Positions 1-10,597 of a DNA stretch of 33,980 nt are shown here, piece after piece. The notes under the pieces are model-generated. The model searched no databases. It had not been told where the DNA came from and was given only the letters and a program-made list of their open reading frames with translations. Where the stretch lies: assembly GCA_913062925.1 (NCBI GenBank), contig CAJXWJ010000038.1:1-33980 (forward strand). Direction: 5' to 3'. The translations under genes and the position numbers were made by a program. The DNA is from an uncultured Pseudorhodobacter sp. Lineage in GTDB: Bacteria; Pseudomonadota; Alphaproteobacteria; Rhodobacterales; Rhodobacteraceae. How positions within the stretch are numbered: position 1 is the stretch's first letter; every line of letters begins with the position of its first letter.

Positions 1-1449
<1,449 letters not shown>

Positions 1450-1485
1450 TCGCGCGCGGGCTTTTGCCACAGAAGCCTCCGGCGG

Positions 1486-1582
1486 GGATATTTAAGCCAA
1501 GATGAAAGCGGTTTCATCTTGGTCGAAATATCCTCGGGGGGAGAGGCGAAGCCTCGGGGGGCAGACAGCCCCCTTTTTTTTT
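1486..1582 (+). terminator. valS terminator: three hairpins in a row ending in a T tract
   Basis: Three stem-loops follow valS. The first is long: GGATATTT (1486-1493) pairs with AAATATCC (1526-1533), and inside it CCAAGATGAAA (1497-1507) pairs perfectly with TTTCATCTTGG (1512-1522) around a GCGG loop. The second is GAGGC-GAA-GCCTC (1543-1555). The third, GGGGGC (1557-1562) with GCCCCC (1568-1573), is followed directly by nine T (1574-1582) and is a textbook intrinsic terminator for the plus strand. The first hairpin resembles dispersed intergenic elements I recall from Rhodobacterales genomes; that part is memory, not a search. Confidence 0.85.
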
Positions 1583-1643
1583 GTGCAAGGCTTGGGTTGA
1601 AATTTCGCTTGATCGTGCGGCGTGTTTCGGCCCAAATCGTGGG

Positions 1644-2750
1644 ATGAAAACACCCTGCCTCACCACGCTTGCAGCCTCTTTGCCCTCGACCGTGCCTTTT
1701 GTGGGGCCAGAAACCACGGAACGGCTGCAAGGCAGGGGATTTTTGGCGCGATTGGGCGCGAATGAGAGCCTGTTTGGGCCTTCGCCGCGGGCAATTGCGG
1801 CGATGGCTGCGGCTGCATCTGAGGCTTGGATGTATGGCGATCCAGAGATCCACGATCTGAAGGCGGCGCTTGCGGCGCATCACGGTTGCAGGCCGCAGAA
1901 CATCGTGGTCGGCGAGGGTATCGACGGGCTTTTGGGCTATCTGGTGCGGCTGATGGTGGCCGAGGGCGATGCGGTGGTCACCTCGCGGGGGGCCTATCCG
2001 ACATTTAATTTCCATGTCGCAGGCTTTGGCGGCCAATTGCAGACAGCGCCCTATCGCGACGATTTTGAGGACCCGCAGGCGCTGTTGGATCTGGCGTTGC
2101 GTAGCCACGCCAAGCTTTTGTATATCGCCAATCCTGACAATCCGATGGGCAGTCATCACCCTGCGGCTGTGATCAGCGATCTGTTGGCGCAGCTGCCCGC
2201 CACCACGCTGATGCTGCTGGATGAGGCCTATATCGAATTTGCCCCCGAAGGCACGGCGCCGCAGATTGACCCCGAGACGCCGAACCTGATCCGCTTTCGC
2301 ACCTTTTCCAAGGCGCATGGTTTGGCGGGCTTGCGGGTGGGCTATGCGATCACCAATGCCAGTTTGGCCCGCAGTTTTGACAAGGTGCGCAATCACTTTG
2401 GCTTGGGGCGACTGGCGCAGGCCGGGGCTTTGGCGGCGCTGCAGGATCAGGCGCATCTTGCGCGGGTGCGCGGCCTTGTGGAGGCGGCGCGTTTGCGGGT
2501 CAACGGCATCGCGCGTGACAATGGCTTGCGGCCCTTGGCCTCGGCCACCAATTTCGTCAGCATTGATCTGGGCCGCGATGGCGATTTTGCCCGTGCCACG
2601 CTGCGGGCTTTGACAGAGCGCGGCATTTTCGTGCGCATGCCGGGGGTGGCACCGCTGGACCGCTGTTTGCGGGTCAGTTTGGGCGATGAAACCGCACTTG
2701 CGGCTTTTGAAGCCGCCCTGCCCTTGGCGCTGCGCGAGGCGGCGGGCTGA
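1644..2750 (+). CDS. PLP-dependent aminotransferase, HisC-like
   Basis: Fold-type I pyridoxal-phosphate aminotransferase of 368 residues, close in layout to histidinol-phosphate aminotransferase. Visible landmarks are NPDNPMG (family NPxNPTG), LLDEAYIEF carrying the PLP-pyridine Asp and the Tyr, and TFSKAHGLAGLRVGY, where Lys223 is the predicted Schiff-base lysine. The C-terminal RVSLGD segment carries the Arg expected to bind the substrate carboxylate or phosphate. The frame is open upstream to a TTG at 1581, but that would start inside the valS terminator, so ATG 1644 is chosen; no strong ribosome site precedes it. The exact substrate (histidinol phosphate, aromatic or another amino acid) cannot be read from sequence, so no symbol is given. 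Its stop abuts that of the convergent DUF4177 gene with no gap. Confidence 0.9.
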   Translation: MKTPCLTTLAASLPSTVPFVGPETTERLQGRGFLARLGANESLFGPSPRAIAAMAAAASEAWMYGDPEIHDLKAALAAHHGCRPQNIVVGEGIDGLLGYLVRLMVAEGDAVVTSRGAYPTFNFHVAGFGGQLQTAPYRDDFEDPQALLDLALRSHAKLLYIANPDNPMGSHHPAAVISDLLAQLPATTLMLLDEAYIEFAPEGTAPQIDPETPNLIRFRTFSKAHGLAGLRVGYAITNASLARSFDKVRNHFGLGRLAQAGALAALQDQAHLARVRGLVEAARLRVNGIARDNGLRPLASATNFVSIDLGRDGDFARATLRALTERGIFVRMPGVAPLDRCLRVSLGDETALAAFEAALPLALREAAG

Positions 2751-3152
2751 TCACTCGGGCTTCACACCCCCAACTGCGGGGGCTGTGCCGGTGTCGGCAG
2801 GCTCTGCCGCCCCCAGTTTGCGGGTCAGCGCCGGCGTTACGGCATCGGCCATCAGCGACGCGCGAGCAGGGGCTGGGGCTGCTGGCGCGGCTGGGGCTGG
2901 CGCTGCTGGGGCTGCTGCCTCGATGACGCGGCGAAACACCAGGAGCAGATGCTGCGTGGTTTTGGTGCCGGTAAAGCCTGCGCGTTCGTCGACCGGAAAG
3001 CTGTCGGCGCGCAGATAGTCCCAGCCATCGCGGCCCAGATCATTCATCAAAGTGGTAAGCGCTAGCGCAAAGCGGTCTTCGGTGGTTTTGACGCCACGCG
3101 CCTTTTCACCGCGCCGCGGCGCTGGAACAACTTTGAATTCATACTGTGGCAT
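2751..3152 (-). CDS. DUF4177 domain protein with Ala/Pro-rich tail
   Basis: Protein of 133 residues. The N-terminal 80 residues (MPQYEFKVVPAPRRGEKARG, then a NDLGRDGWDYLRADSFPV segment and HLLLVFRR) match the small DUF4177 fold: a Tyr-Glu-Phe-Lys beta strand, a helix, then GWDYLR. The remainder is a low-complexity stretch of Ala and Pro (about residues 78-100) followed by a charged tail. The tail is encoded by an imperfect GC-rich tandem repeat around 2868-2925. No signal peptide or membrane segment is seen. The function of the domain is unknown. The gene is convergent with the aminotransferase (stop against stop) and 67 bp downstream of gatB on the same strand, so it may share gatB's transcript. 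Confidence 0.82.
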   Translation of the reverse strand: MPQYEFKVVPAPRRGEKARGVKTTEDRFALALTTLMNDLGRDGWDYLRADSFPVDERAGFTGTKTTQHLLLVFRRVIEAAAPAAPAPAAPAAPAPARASLMADAVTPALTRKLGAAEPADTGTAPAVGGVKPE

Positions 3153-3219
3153 CGCGATCCCCCTGACAGATTGCGCGCAGCTTACGGGAAGTTGCGCGCC
3201 AAGGCCAAGCCAATAGCCG

Positions 3220-4731
3220 TTATAGCCCCAGCTTTTGCGCCACCATCGCGCCCACCACGGCCGGATTGGCCTTGCCTCCGGTGGATTTCAGCACTTGGCC
3301 AGTGAACCAACCGGCAAGCTTGGCATTAACGCGGGCCTTTTCGACCTGATCGGGGTTGGCAGCAATCAGCGCATCAAGTGCGGCTTCGATGGCACCGGTA
3401 TCGGTGACCGCCTTCATGCCGCGCTCAGCTGCCACCTCGGCCGGATCGCCGCCTTCGGTCCAGACGATCTCGAACAGATCCTTGGCCATTTTGCCGGTGA
3501 TCTCGCCCTTGGCGATCAGATCCAGCACGCCGCCCAGCTGTGCGGCTGACATCGGGCTGTCGGTAATCGCAAGGCCCTGTTTGTTCAGACGGCCAAACAG
3601 CTCGTTGATCACCCAATTTGCCGCCTGCTTGCCGTCGCGGCCCTGCGCCACGGCCTCGAAGAAGGCGGCGTTTTCCAGATCGGCGGTGAGCACATTGGCG
3701 TCATAATCGGTCAGGCCGAAATCACCCATAAAGCGCGCCTTTTTGGCGTCGGGCAGCTCTGGCATCGAAGCCGCGATGTCATCGACCCAAGCCTGTTCAA
3801 TTTCCAGCGGCAACAGATCGGGGCAAGGGAAATAGCGGTAATCATGCGCCTCTTCCTTGCTGCGCATCGAGCGGGTTTCATTCTTGTCAGGATCGTAAAG
3901 CCGGGTCTCTTGGGTGACCGTGCCGCCATCTTCCAAAATCGCGATCTGGCGGCGGGCTTCGACGTCAATCGCCAATTGGATGAACTTCATCGAGTTCATA
4001 TTCTTCAGCTCGCACCGCGTGCCCAGATGGCTAAAGTCTTGCGTGGCCTGGTATTTCTCATACTGACCCGCGCGGCAGACCGAAACGTTGACATCGGCAC
4101 GCAGATTGCCGTTTTGCATATTGCCGTCACAGGTGCCCAGATAGCGCAGGATCTGACGCAGTTTGACGACATAGGCCGCGGCCTCTTCGGGGCTGCGGAT
4201 GTCAGGCCGGCTGACGATTTCCATCAGCGCCACGCCAGTGCGGTTGAAATCGACAAAAGACATTGTCGGGTCCATGTCGTGAATGGATTTGCCGGCGTCT
4301 TGTTCCAGGTGAATGCGTTCCACCCGCACCAGACGCGCCACGCCGGGGCCCATCTCGACCAGCACTTCGCCCTCGCCCACGATGGGGTGGTAAAGCTGGC
4401 TGATCTGATAGCCCTGCGGCAGATCGGGGTAGAAATAGTTCTTGCGATCAAAGGCCGAGCGCAGGTTGATCTGCGCCTTCAGACCCAGACCCGAGCGCAC
4501 CGCTTGTTCGATGCAATATTCGTTGATCACCGGCAACATGCCCGGCATCGCCGCATCCACAAAGGCGACGTTTGAATTCGGCTCGGCCCCAACTTGGGTC
4601 GAGGCGCCAGAAAACAGCTTGGCGTTTGACGAGACCTGCGCGTGGATTTCCATCCCGATCACCAGTTCCCAATCGTGCTTGAGCCCCGCAATCACTTTGG
4701 GTTTCGGCATCTCATAGGTCAGATCAAGCAT
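3220..4731 (-). CDS. gatB: Asp-tRNA(Asn)/Glu-tRNA(Gln) amidotransferase subunit B
   Basis: Subunit B of the GatCAB amidotransferase. It phosphorylates misacylated Glu-tRNA(Gln) or Asp-tRNA(Asn), which is then amidated with ammonia supplied by GatA. Signature segments are [20 protein letters not shown] near the N-terminus, [13 protein letters not shown], the kinase-like core motif RADVNVSV, and [13 protein letters not shown]. The helical C-terminal YqeY-like tRNA-binding domain ends in [12 protein letters not shown]. Length of 503 residues is normal. Two ATGs stand side by side (4734 and 4731). GGAGG at 4738-4742 is 6 nt from the second and only 3 nt from the first, so 4731 is preferred. gatA and gatC are not in the window. 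Confidence 0.96.
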   Translation of the reverse strand: MLDLTYEMPKPKVIAGLKHDWELVIGMEIHAQVSSNAKLFSGASTQVGAEPNSNVAFVDAAMPGMLPVINEYCIEQAVRSGLGLKAQINLRSAFDRKNYFYPDLPQGYQISQLYHPIVGEGEVLVEMGPGVARLVRVERIHLEQDAGKSIHDMDPTMSFVDFNRTGVALMEIVSRPDIRSPEEAAAYVVKLRQILRYLGTCDGNMQNGNLRADVNVSVCRAGQYEKYQATQDFSHLGTRCELKNMNSMKFIQLAIDVEARRQIAILEDGGTVTQETRLYDPDKNETRSMRSKEEAHDYRYFPCPDLLPLEIEQAWVDDIAASMPELPDAKKARFMGDFGLTDYDANVLTADLENAAFFEAVAQGRDGKQAANWVINELFGRLNKQGLAITDSPMSAAQLGGVLDLIAKGEITGKMAKDLFEIVWTEGGDPAEVAAERGMKAVTDTGAIEAALDALIAANPDQVEKARVNAKLAGWFTGQVLKSTGGKANPAVVGAMVAQKLGL

Positions 4732-4911
4732 CATAGGCCTCCGTCAGGTTCTGCAGCCTGTTTAGGCAGGACGCGCGGCTTCGGCAAGGGTGGCTCTGGC
4801 GGAAAGCTGCCCAAGCGGGGCGGCAAAGCGGTGGAAAGCTTGCCCGGTTGCGGTTTTGTCGCGATAGCGGTCAGGCCGCGACCGGATCGCGGTGTTGCTC
4901 AAAGCGTGTCG

Positions 4912-5481
4912 ATGCGGTTTTCCCTTTGCCTTGCCCTCGTGTTTTCGGTCCTTGCCAACGGCTTTGCCGCAGAGGCAGAGGCTCTGCCCAAAATGCGCTG
5001 GGATGGTCACCGCGAGGCCGCCAATTGGACCAGTGCCGCCCTGCAAGAGGTCGCACTTTATGACAGCAAGCTCGCAAGCCGGGTTCCCGAGGATATCGCC
5101 GCATGGTGCCCGGGCTATGCCACGGCGTCAAAGCTAGACCGCAACGCCTTTTGGGTCGCGGTCTTGGCGGGGCTGGCGAAATATGAAAGCGGCTTTAACC
5201 CCAAGGCATCGGGGGGCGGGCGCTATTTCGGTTTGATGCAGGTCTCGCCCAAAACCGCCGCCGCCTATCGCTGCGAAGCACGCTCGGCCAGCGCGCTAAA
5301 AGACGGCAGCGCCAATCTGGCCTGCGCGGTGAAGATCATCGCGCGGCAAGTTGGCCGCGACGGCGTGGTTGCAGGCCAAGGCACCAAGGGCGTGGCGCGC
5401 GATTGGGGCCCGATGCGCAAGGCCCGCGTGCGCGCCGAGATCGCCGCCTGGACTGCCAAACAGGCCTATTGCAAGGCCTAA
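4912..5481 (+). CDS. Secreted lytic transglycosylase (SLT domain)
   Basis: Protein of 189 residues. It begins with a signal peptide (MRFSLCLALVFSVLANGFAA, likely cut near AEA), so it acts in the periplasm. The rest is one goose-lysozyme-like SLT domain that would cleave the MurNAc-GlcNAc bond of peptidoglycan to leave a 1,6-anhydro end. LAKYESGFNP contains the predicted catalytic Glu92, followed by YFGLMQVSPKTA, the usual GLMQ motif, and a Cys pair (YRCEA and LACAV). It is shorter than Slt70 or the Mlt proteins and lacks their extra domains. The reading frame is open further upstream, but the signal peptide fixes the start at 4912. Its TAA overlaps the pepN stop codon on the other strand in the four bases CTAA. 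Confidence 0.88.
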   Translation: MRFSLCLALVFSVLANGFAAEAEALPKMRWDGHREAANWTSAALQEVALYDSKLASRVPEDIAAWCPGYATASKLDRNAFWVAVLAGLAKYESGFNPKASGGGRYFGLMQVSPKTAAAYRCEARSASALKDGSANLACAVKIIARQVGRDGVVAGQGTKGVARDWGPMRKARVRAEIAAWTAKQAYCKA

Positions 5482-8042
5482 CGCGCCAACATCCGCGCAG
5501 CCATTTCCCCCAGATCGCGGCTGAGGCCCTTGGTGGCTAAAATCCGCTCAAGCGCTGCCCGCATCATTTCCTGACGGTCAATGTCATAGCGCGGCCAGCT
5601 TTCAAACCCCGTCGACATCCGCGCCGCGGTTTGCGGGTTCAAGCGGTCTAGCTTGATCAGCCAATCGGCCAGCAGATCATAGCCCGCGCCATCGGCCTCG
5701 TGAAAGCCTGCATGATTGGCGGCCATCGCGCCAAAGACCGCGCGGAACCGGTTGGGGTTTTTGATGTCAAAGCCGCGATGCTGGGTCAGATCGCGCACCA
5801 CATCGGCCATGGCTTCGGGCTTGGCGCAGGCGACTTGCACCGCGAACCATTTGTCCATCACCAAGCGGTCGTCTTGGAATTTCTCTTCAAAATCAGCCAG
5901 AACCGTGCTGCCTTCGCCGATTTCCAGCAAAATCGCCAGCGCGCCAAAGCTTTCGGTCATGTTGCTGGCGTCATAATAGGCCTCGCGCGCGGCCGATCCG
6001 CCATCGAGCCGTGCGAGCAAGCCCAGCACGCCAAGCCGCAGGGCGCGTTTGCCCGCAGAGGCCGCATCGGGGCTATAGGCCCCCGGCACATGCATCGCCG
6101 ATTCCAAAGCCGCAAGCCTTGGCCGCATCTGCTGCGCCATCGCCAGATGCAGCGCGTCGCGGGCGGCGTGAATTGCCGCAGGATCAGGCACATGGCCTGC
6201 TGCAAACAGCGTGGCGGCCATGTCATCTTCCGACGGCAACCGCAGCGCAAGCGCGCGGTAGGCAGGCTCGAGTGTGTCGTCAAAGGCCAAAGCCTCCATT
6301 GCCGCCAGAAACTCGGGCAAAGGCTCGGCGGCTTCGGTGATCATCCGCGCCAGCAGCTCTTTTCCCAGCGTCCGCCCCGCCTCCCAGCGGTTGAACGCAT
6401 CGCTGTCATGCGCCAGCAAAAACGCGCGATCCTCGATCGAGACGCTGCGCTCCACAATCACCGGCGCCGAAAATCCGCGCAGGATCGAGGCCACAGGCCG
6501 CGCCCCCAAACCGTCGTAGACATAGCTGTGCTTGGCCTCGCCAAATTCCAGCAGCTGCGTCGGCACCACCTCGTCACCATTCGGGCCAATCAGCCCAATG
6601 GCCACCGGAATAAGCTTGGGCGCTTTGTCGGGCTGGCCGGGGGTTGGCGGATTTTCCTGTTCCAGCGTCAGGGTATAGCGGCCATCGGCCCAATCTTCGC
6701 TGACCTTCAGCACAGGCGTGCCGGCTTGGGTATACCACAGCTTAAACTGGGTCAGATCGCGGCCAGAGACTTCGGCAAAGACCGCCAGCCAATCTTCGAT
6801 CGTCGCCGCCTGCCCGTCGTGACGCGCAAAATAAAGATCAAGCGCGCGGGCGTAATCGGCATCGCCCACCAGCCTGCGCAACATGCCGATCACCTCGGCA
6901 CCCTTCTCGTAAACGGTGGCGGTGTAGAAATTGTTGATCTCGATATAATGATCGGGGCGCACAGGATGCGCCAAAGGCCCGCCATCTTCGCGAAACTGCC
7001 GCGCGCGCAGGGCCAGAACGTCTTGGATGCGTTTCACCGGCGCCGAGCGCAGATCCGAGGAAAACTGCTGATCGCGGTAGACCGTCAGCCCCTCTTTCAA
7101 ACAGAGCTGAAACCAATCGCGGCAGGTGATGCGGTTGCCGGTCCAGTTGTGAAAATACTCATGCGCGATGATCGATTCCACGCGGGCGAAATCATCATCC
7201 GTCGCGGTATCCGCCGAGGCAAGAACCGCCTTAGAGTTGAAAATGTTCAACCCTTTGTTCTCCATCGCACCCATATTAAAGTCATCAACCGCAACAATGT
7301 TGAAAATGTCCAAGTCGTATTCGCGCCCGTAGACCTGTTCATCCCAAAGCATCGCGGCCTTCAACGAGGCCATGCCCCAAGCGCAGCGCCCTTCGTCACC
7401 CGGCCGCACCCAGATGTTCAGCGCAACCTCGCGGCCCGACATCGTGGTGAAGTGATCGGGAAAATTCACCAGATCGCCCGCCACCAGCGCAAACAAATAG
7501 GCAGGCTTGGGCCAAGGATCATCCCATTCTGCCCAAGCCTCGCCTTGGGCGACAGGATTGCCGTTCGACAACAGCACCGGCAAATCGCCCTCGATCCGCA
7601 CCTTGAAACGGGTCATCACATCGGGGCGGTCGGGGTAAAAGGTGATCTTGCGAAAGCCCTCGGCCTCGCATTGGGTGCAATACATGCCGTTCGACATATA
7701 AAGCCCCTCCAGCGCGGTATTGCCTTCGGGCGCGATCTCGACCTCGGTTTCCAGCACAAAGGCCCCCGAGGGCAGACGCGCCGCCGCAATCGACAGGCCC
7801 GTGGTATCGGGCACCACGTTCAAGACCTCGCCATTCACCGCGCAAGAAATCAGCTTCAGCCCCTCGCCATCCAGCCGCACATCTTGCTTGCCGGGGCGCA
7901 GCGGATTGGGGGCCATATGCAGCCGCGCCTTCACCCGCGTCGCCGCAGGATCCAGATGAAAGCATAGCTCCACCTGCTCCAGCAGATGGCTGTAGGGCTG
8001 ATAATCGCTCAGATAGATCGTGCGCGGATCGGCTGCGGTCAT
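5478..8042 (-). CDS. pepN: Aminopeptidase N (M1 family zinc metallopeptidase)
   Basis: Cytoplasmic zinc aminopeptidase that removes N-terminal residues from peptides in the last steps of protein turnover. The protein is 854 residues (E. coli PepN 870). GAMEN, the exopeptidase signature that holds the free N-terminus, is at 258-262. The zinc site HEYFHNWTGN gives His294, Glu295 and His298, with Glu317 in LKEGLTVY as third ligand. The N-terminal beta-saddle domain and the long C-terminal helical domain follow the E. coli layout. The frame is open 38 codons further upstream, but AGGAG ends 6 nt before ATG 8042, and MTAADPRTIYLSDYQPY is a typical PepN start. No signal peptide. Convergent with the transglycosylase. 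Confidence 0.96.
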   Translation of the reverse strand: MTAADPRTIYLSDYQPYSHLLEQVELCFHLDPAATRVKARLHMAPNPLRPGKQDVRLDGEGLKLISCAVNGEVLNVVPDTTGLSIAAARLPSGAFVLETEVEIAPEGNTALEGLYMSNGMYCTQCEAEGFRKITFYPDRPDVMTRFKVRIEGDLPVLLSNGNPVAQGEAWAEWDDPWPKPAYLFALVAGDLVNFPDHFTTMSGREVALNIWVRPGDEGRCAWGMASLKAAMLWDEQVYGREYDLDIFNIVAVDDFNMGAMENKGLNIFNSKAVLASADTATDDDFARVESIIAHEYFHNWTGNRITCRDWFQLCLKEGLTVYRDQQFSSDLRSAPVKRIQDVLALRARQFREDGGPLAHPVRPDHYIEINNFYTATVYEKGAEVIGMLRRLVGDADYARALDLYFARHDGQAATIEDWLAVFAEVSGRDLTQFKLWYTQAGTPVLKVSEDWADGRYTLTLEQENPPTPGQPDKAPKLIPVAIGLIGPNGDEVVPTQLLEFGEAKHSYVYDGLGARPVASILRGFSAPVIVERSVSIEDRAFLLAHDSDAFNRWEAGRTLGKELLARMITEAAEPLPEFLAAMEALAFDDTLEPAYRALALRLPSEDDMAATLFAAGHVPDPAAIHAARDALHLAMAQQMRPRLAALESAMHVPGAYSPDAASAGKRALRLGVLGLLARLDGGSAAREAYYDASNMTESFGALAILLEIGEGSTVLADFEEKFQDDRLVMDKWFAVQVACAKPEAMADVVRDLTQHRGFDIKNPNRFRAVFGAMAANHAGFHEADGAGYDLLADWLIKLDRLNPQTAARMSTGFESWPRYDIDRQEMMRAALERILATKGLSRDLGEMAARMLAR

Positions 8043-8206
8043 GGCGGTCTCCTGATTTGCCGCCAAACTTTCCCAGATGCGGCCAAGACGCAAGCAGCGA
8101 ATCAAGCGCGCGCAAGATTGGGCAAGATTACGCAAAGCGCTGTGGCAAAGCTGCAAAAGCTGCGGCTATATCTGGTTTGATCTCAAAGTCTTGCCGCAAA
8201 ATCGGG

Positions 8207-8212
8207 TATAAT
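8207..8212 (+). promoter_or_regulatory. Possible -10 box for the photolyase-like gene
   Basis: A perfect TATAAT lies 51 bp before the ATG at 8263, in the 220-bp gap between the divergent pepN and photolyase-like genes. No good TTGACA match sits 16-18 bp upstream; the nearest TTGCCG is only 10 bp away. This is a candidate only. The gap otherwise holds short GCAAGATT and GCAAAGC repeats (about 8109-8155) with no clear meaning. Confidence 0.35.
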
Positions 8213-8262
8213 CCCCACGCCAGATCTTTACAGAACCGCAGGCTTTGCTAAAGCTGTGTTCC

Positions 8263-9600
8263 ATGAATGTTCTCATGTGGTTCCGACAAGATCTTCGCAT
8301 CCATGACCATGCCGCCCTGACCCTTGCGGCGGGCTTGGGCGCGGTGGTGCCTGTGTATATTTTTGATCCCGAGCAATGGGTGCGCTCTGACACCTCGGCG
8401 CGGCAGTTTCAGTTTATTGCCGAATCTGTCGAGGATTTGCGCGCCGATCTGGCCAGCCTTGGCGCGGCCTTGCTGATCCGCACGGGGCCGGTGGCACAGG
8501 TGCTGGCACGGCTTTGCGCGCGCCATGCCATCACCACCATCGTCACCCAAGGCAGCGCGCCGCGCGCTTTGACCGATTGGGCGGCGGCATCAGGGATTGC
8601 TTGGCTGGAGACCGAACAGCCTTTGCAGGGCGAGCCCTTGCCTCCCCCCGCGCTGCGCTGCGTGGCCGATCTGATCTCGACCCCGCTGCCGGTGCCGCAA
8701 CTGTTGCGGCTGGGCCCTGATGCTTGTGCGCACCGCCAACGCGGCGGGCGCGGGCAAGCGCTTGATCTGCTGAACACCTTTCTGACCACACGCGGCGAAA
8801 GCTATCACCGCGCCCAAGCGCAACCCCATAGCGCCGAGCGCGCCTCGTCGCGGCTGTCGCCGCATCTGGCGCAGGGCACGGTGTCGCTGCGCGAGCTGGA
8901 CCAAGCCATAACCGCGCGGCTGGCCGAACGGCCCTCGGGGCGCTGGACCTCGGCCTTGGGCGGTTTTGGCCGCAAACTGGCCGCACGCGCGGTGCTGCCG
9001 CCCTGCCCCGCGCCAGATTTGGCCGCAATCGCTGCCACCTCGGCCCTGAACGCCTGGCTGCTGGGGCAAACCGGATTGCCGTTTCTGGATGCGCTGATGC
9101 GCTATCTGGCGGCGACAGGCTGGCTGAACGAGCCGCTGCGCGCGCTGGTGCTAAGCCTTGGCGTGCATCATCTGGGGCTGGACCCGATGCAGGCCAGCGC
9201 CGGACTTGCCCGCCGTCTGACCGATTACGACCCCGCGCTGTTTTGGCCGCAAGCCCTGCGCATCGCAGGCCTGACGGGCGAAGCGCCACGGCTGTTTCAC
9301 CCGATAAAACAAGCGCTTGATCTGGACCCAGACGGCCAGTTCACCCGCCATTGGTTGCCAGAATTGGCCGCCGTTCCCGACAGCTGTTTGCAAAGCCCGT
9401 GGAAATGGGCCGGGGCCGCGCGGCTGTTGGGGCGGCGCTATCCCGAACCGATGATCGACATCGCCACCGCGCATCGGGCCGCGCAAGAGGCGATCTGGGC
9501 ACGCTTTGGCCGGCCTTTGCGGGTCGTTGCACAGCCGAGCCCTGCGCTGATCGAAAACCCCGCGCAACCGCTGCGGGGCCAATTGCGGTTAGAGTTTTAG
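8263..9600 (+). CDS. Photolyase/cryptochrome-like protein, degenerate FAD domain
   Basis: Protein of 445 residues in the cryptochrome/photolyase superfamily. The N-terminal alpha/beta antenna domain begins MNVLMWFRQDLRIHDHAAL, the classic opening. The helical FAD domain is recognisable by SRLSPHLAQGTVS, by TGLPFLDALMRYLAATGWLN from residue 270, and by LDLDPDGQFTRHWLPEL. Several hallmark residues are altered. The NRxRM segment reads NEPLRAL, the NNGGWQW segment that carries a redox Trp reads DPALFWPQA, and the usual WREFYRH stretch reads FGRKLAARA. It may therefore be a diverged light sensor or an inactive paralogue rather than a working CPD photolyase. The start at 8263 follows homology; the ribosome site is weak. 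Its last 12 bases overlap the convergent SRPBCC gene. Confidence 0.82.
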   Translation: MNVLMWFRQDLRIHDHAALTLAAGLGAVVPVYIFDPEQWVRSDTSARQFQFIAESVEDLRADLASLGAALLIRTGPVAQVLARLCARHAITTIVTQGSAPRALTDWAAASGIAWLETEQPLQGEPLPPPALRCVADLISTPLPVPQLLRLGPDACAHRQRGGRGQALDLLNTFLTTRGESYHRAQAQPHSAERASSRLSPHLAQGTVSLRELDQAITARLAERPSGRWTSALGGFGRKLAARAVLPPCPAPDLAAIAATSALNAWLLGQTGLPFLDALMRYLAATGWLNEPLRALVLSLGVHHLGLDPMQASAGLARRLTDYDPALFWPQALRIAGLTGEAPRLFHPIKQALDLDPDGQFTRHWLPELAAVPDSCLQSPWKWAGAARLLGRRYPEPMIDIATAHRAAQEAIWARFGRPLRVVAQPSPALIENPAQPLRGQLRLEF

Positions 9601-10032
9601 CGCCGCGGCCTCTAACTTGGCCAAGGTGGTCTGCCCCAGACGATCAGCGCCAAACTGCAGCGCGCCCTGACACATCTCGCGGCTGGGAAAGGTCATGGTC
9701 TGGGTGATTTGGCTGCCCCCGACTGCGGGCGCAAACTCGACCACGATCTGCATCGGATCAGGGCCATCTCCCCCGTCGTCCAACAAAAACGCAAGCCGCT
9801 GCAGCGGCACAAACAGGGTGTATCGGTGCCGGTTTGGCCAAACCTTGCCATCCGGCCCGATCATATCAAAGCACCACTGCCCGCCTTGGCGCAGGTCTAT
9901 CTCTTTGGTGATACAGTGATATCCCTCGGGCCCGAACCACTGCGGCAAGATCGCAGGATCGCTCCAACAGCGCCAAACATCCGCCACAGGCGCGGCCATC
10001 AGGCGGTGCAATATGATCTGACGGTCTTGCAT
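9589..10032 (-). CDS. SRPBCC (AHSA1-like) domain protein
   Basis: Protein of 147 residues with the START/Bet v1-like helix-grip fold of the AHSA1 (Aha1 C-terminal, polyketide-cyclase-like) group. It starts with a basic helix-strand, then VWRCWSDPAILPQWFGPEGY, the usual W-x-PxxLxQWFGP pattern, a RQGGQWCFDMIGPDG hairpin, and a C-terminal helix that closes the hydrophobic cavity. No catalytic residues are known for the family and its ligand is unknown. Its ATG overlaps the TGA of the upstream SRPBCC gene as TGATG, so translation is very likely coupled; a GTG one codon earlier is also possible. The two proteins are probably tandem paralogues. Confidence 0.85.
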   Translation of the reverse strand: MQDRQIILHRLMAAPVADVWRCWSDPAILPQWFGPEGYHCITKEIDLRQGGQWCFDMIGPDGKVWPNRHRYTLFVPLQRLAFLLDDGGDGPDPMQIVVEFAPAVGGSQITQTMTFPSREMCQGALQFGADRLGQTTLAKLEAAALKL

Positions 10033-10496
10033 CACAGACCCCTCGCATAGGCTTCAAGCTGATCTACCACCGTGCCCCAGCCCTGATAGAACCCCATTTG
10101 CCGATGCGTCTCGGCGGCCTCGGCGCTGCGGTGGCGGGCAATCGCGGTATAGCGGCTGCGATTGTCGCCCAGATCGTCCAGCGTGATGATCGCGGTCATA
10201 AACGGCTCGGGCGCGGGTTTCCAACCTTCGGTATAGGCATCTGTAAACACAAGCTTTTTATCCTGCACAATCTCCAGCCAGACGCCGTTATTCTGCATCA
10301 CTGCGCCGTCGACATCAAAGGTGGTGTTAAAGGCGCCGCCGACACGCAGGTCGATATGGCAGGCCACAACCCGGTGCGGTTTGGGCACAAAAAACTGCGG
10401 GATATGCTGGCTTTGGGTCCAGCAGGCAAAAAGCACCGCAGGCGGCAGGGCAATCTCGCGCGTCAGGCTTAGGTCAAGGGCGGGATCTAGGATCAT
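10032..10496 (-). CDS. SRPBCC (AHSA1-like) domain protein, upstream partner
   Basis: Protein of 154 residues, same fold and subfamily as its downstream neighbour. Typical elements are [31 protein letters not shown], a [14 protein letters not shown] hairpin, [20 protein letters not shown], and a C-terminal helix with [18 protein letters not shown]; the last is the usual W-x2-x2-LxxY ending of AHSA1 proteins. The frame is open eight codons upstream, but GGAG with 7-nt spacing places the start at ATG 10496. It ends in TGATG shared with the next gene. Such pairs are often annotated as activator of Hsp90 or polyketide cyclase; I see no basis for a specific role. The gene diverges from malate synthase across a 195-bp region. 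Confidence 0.86.
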   Translation of the reverse strand: MILDPALDLSLTREIALPPAVLFACWTQSQHIPQFFVPKPHRVVACHIDLRVGGAFNTTFDVDGAVMQNNGVWLEIVQDKKLVFTDAYTEGWKPAPEPFMTAIITLDDLGDNRSRYTAIARHRSAEAAETHRQMGFYQGWGTVVDQLEAYARGL

Positions 10497-10597
10497 CGGA
10501 AGGCTCCAACTGGGAAACACCGCTTCACGCTATCACAGCGCCACCATCGCGCCAGATCTGTTATTCTCAAAGCGCTTTCAAAAATCGCAGGCAAGTG

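Noticed and set aside
5700-7967. 755-codon open frame on the plus strand inside pepN
   Set aside because: It is the mirror of a clear PepN gene on the other strand; no motif or ribosome site supports it.
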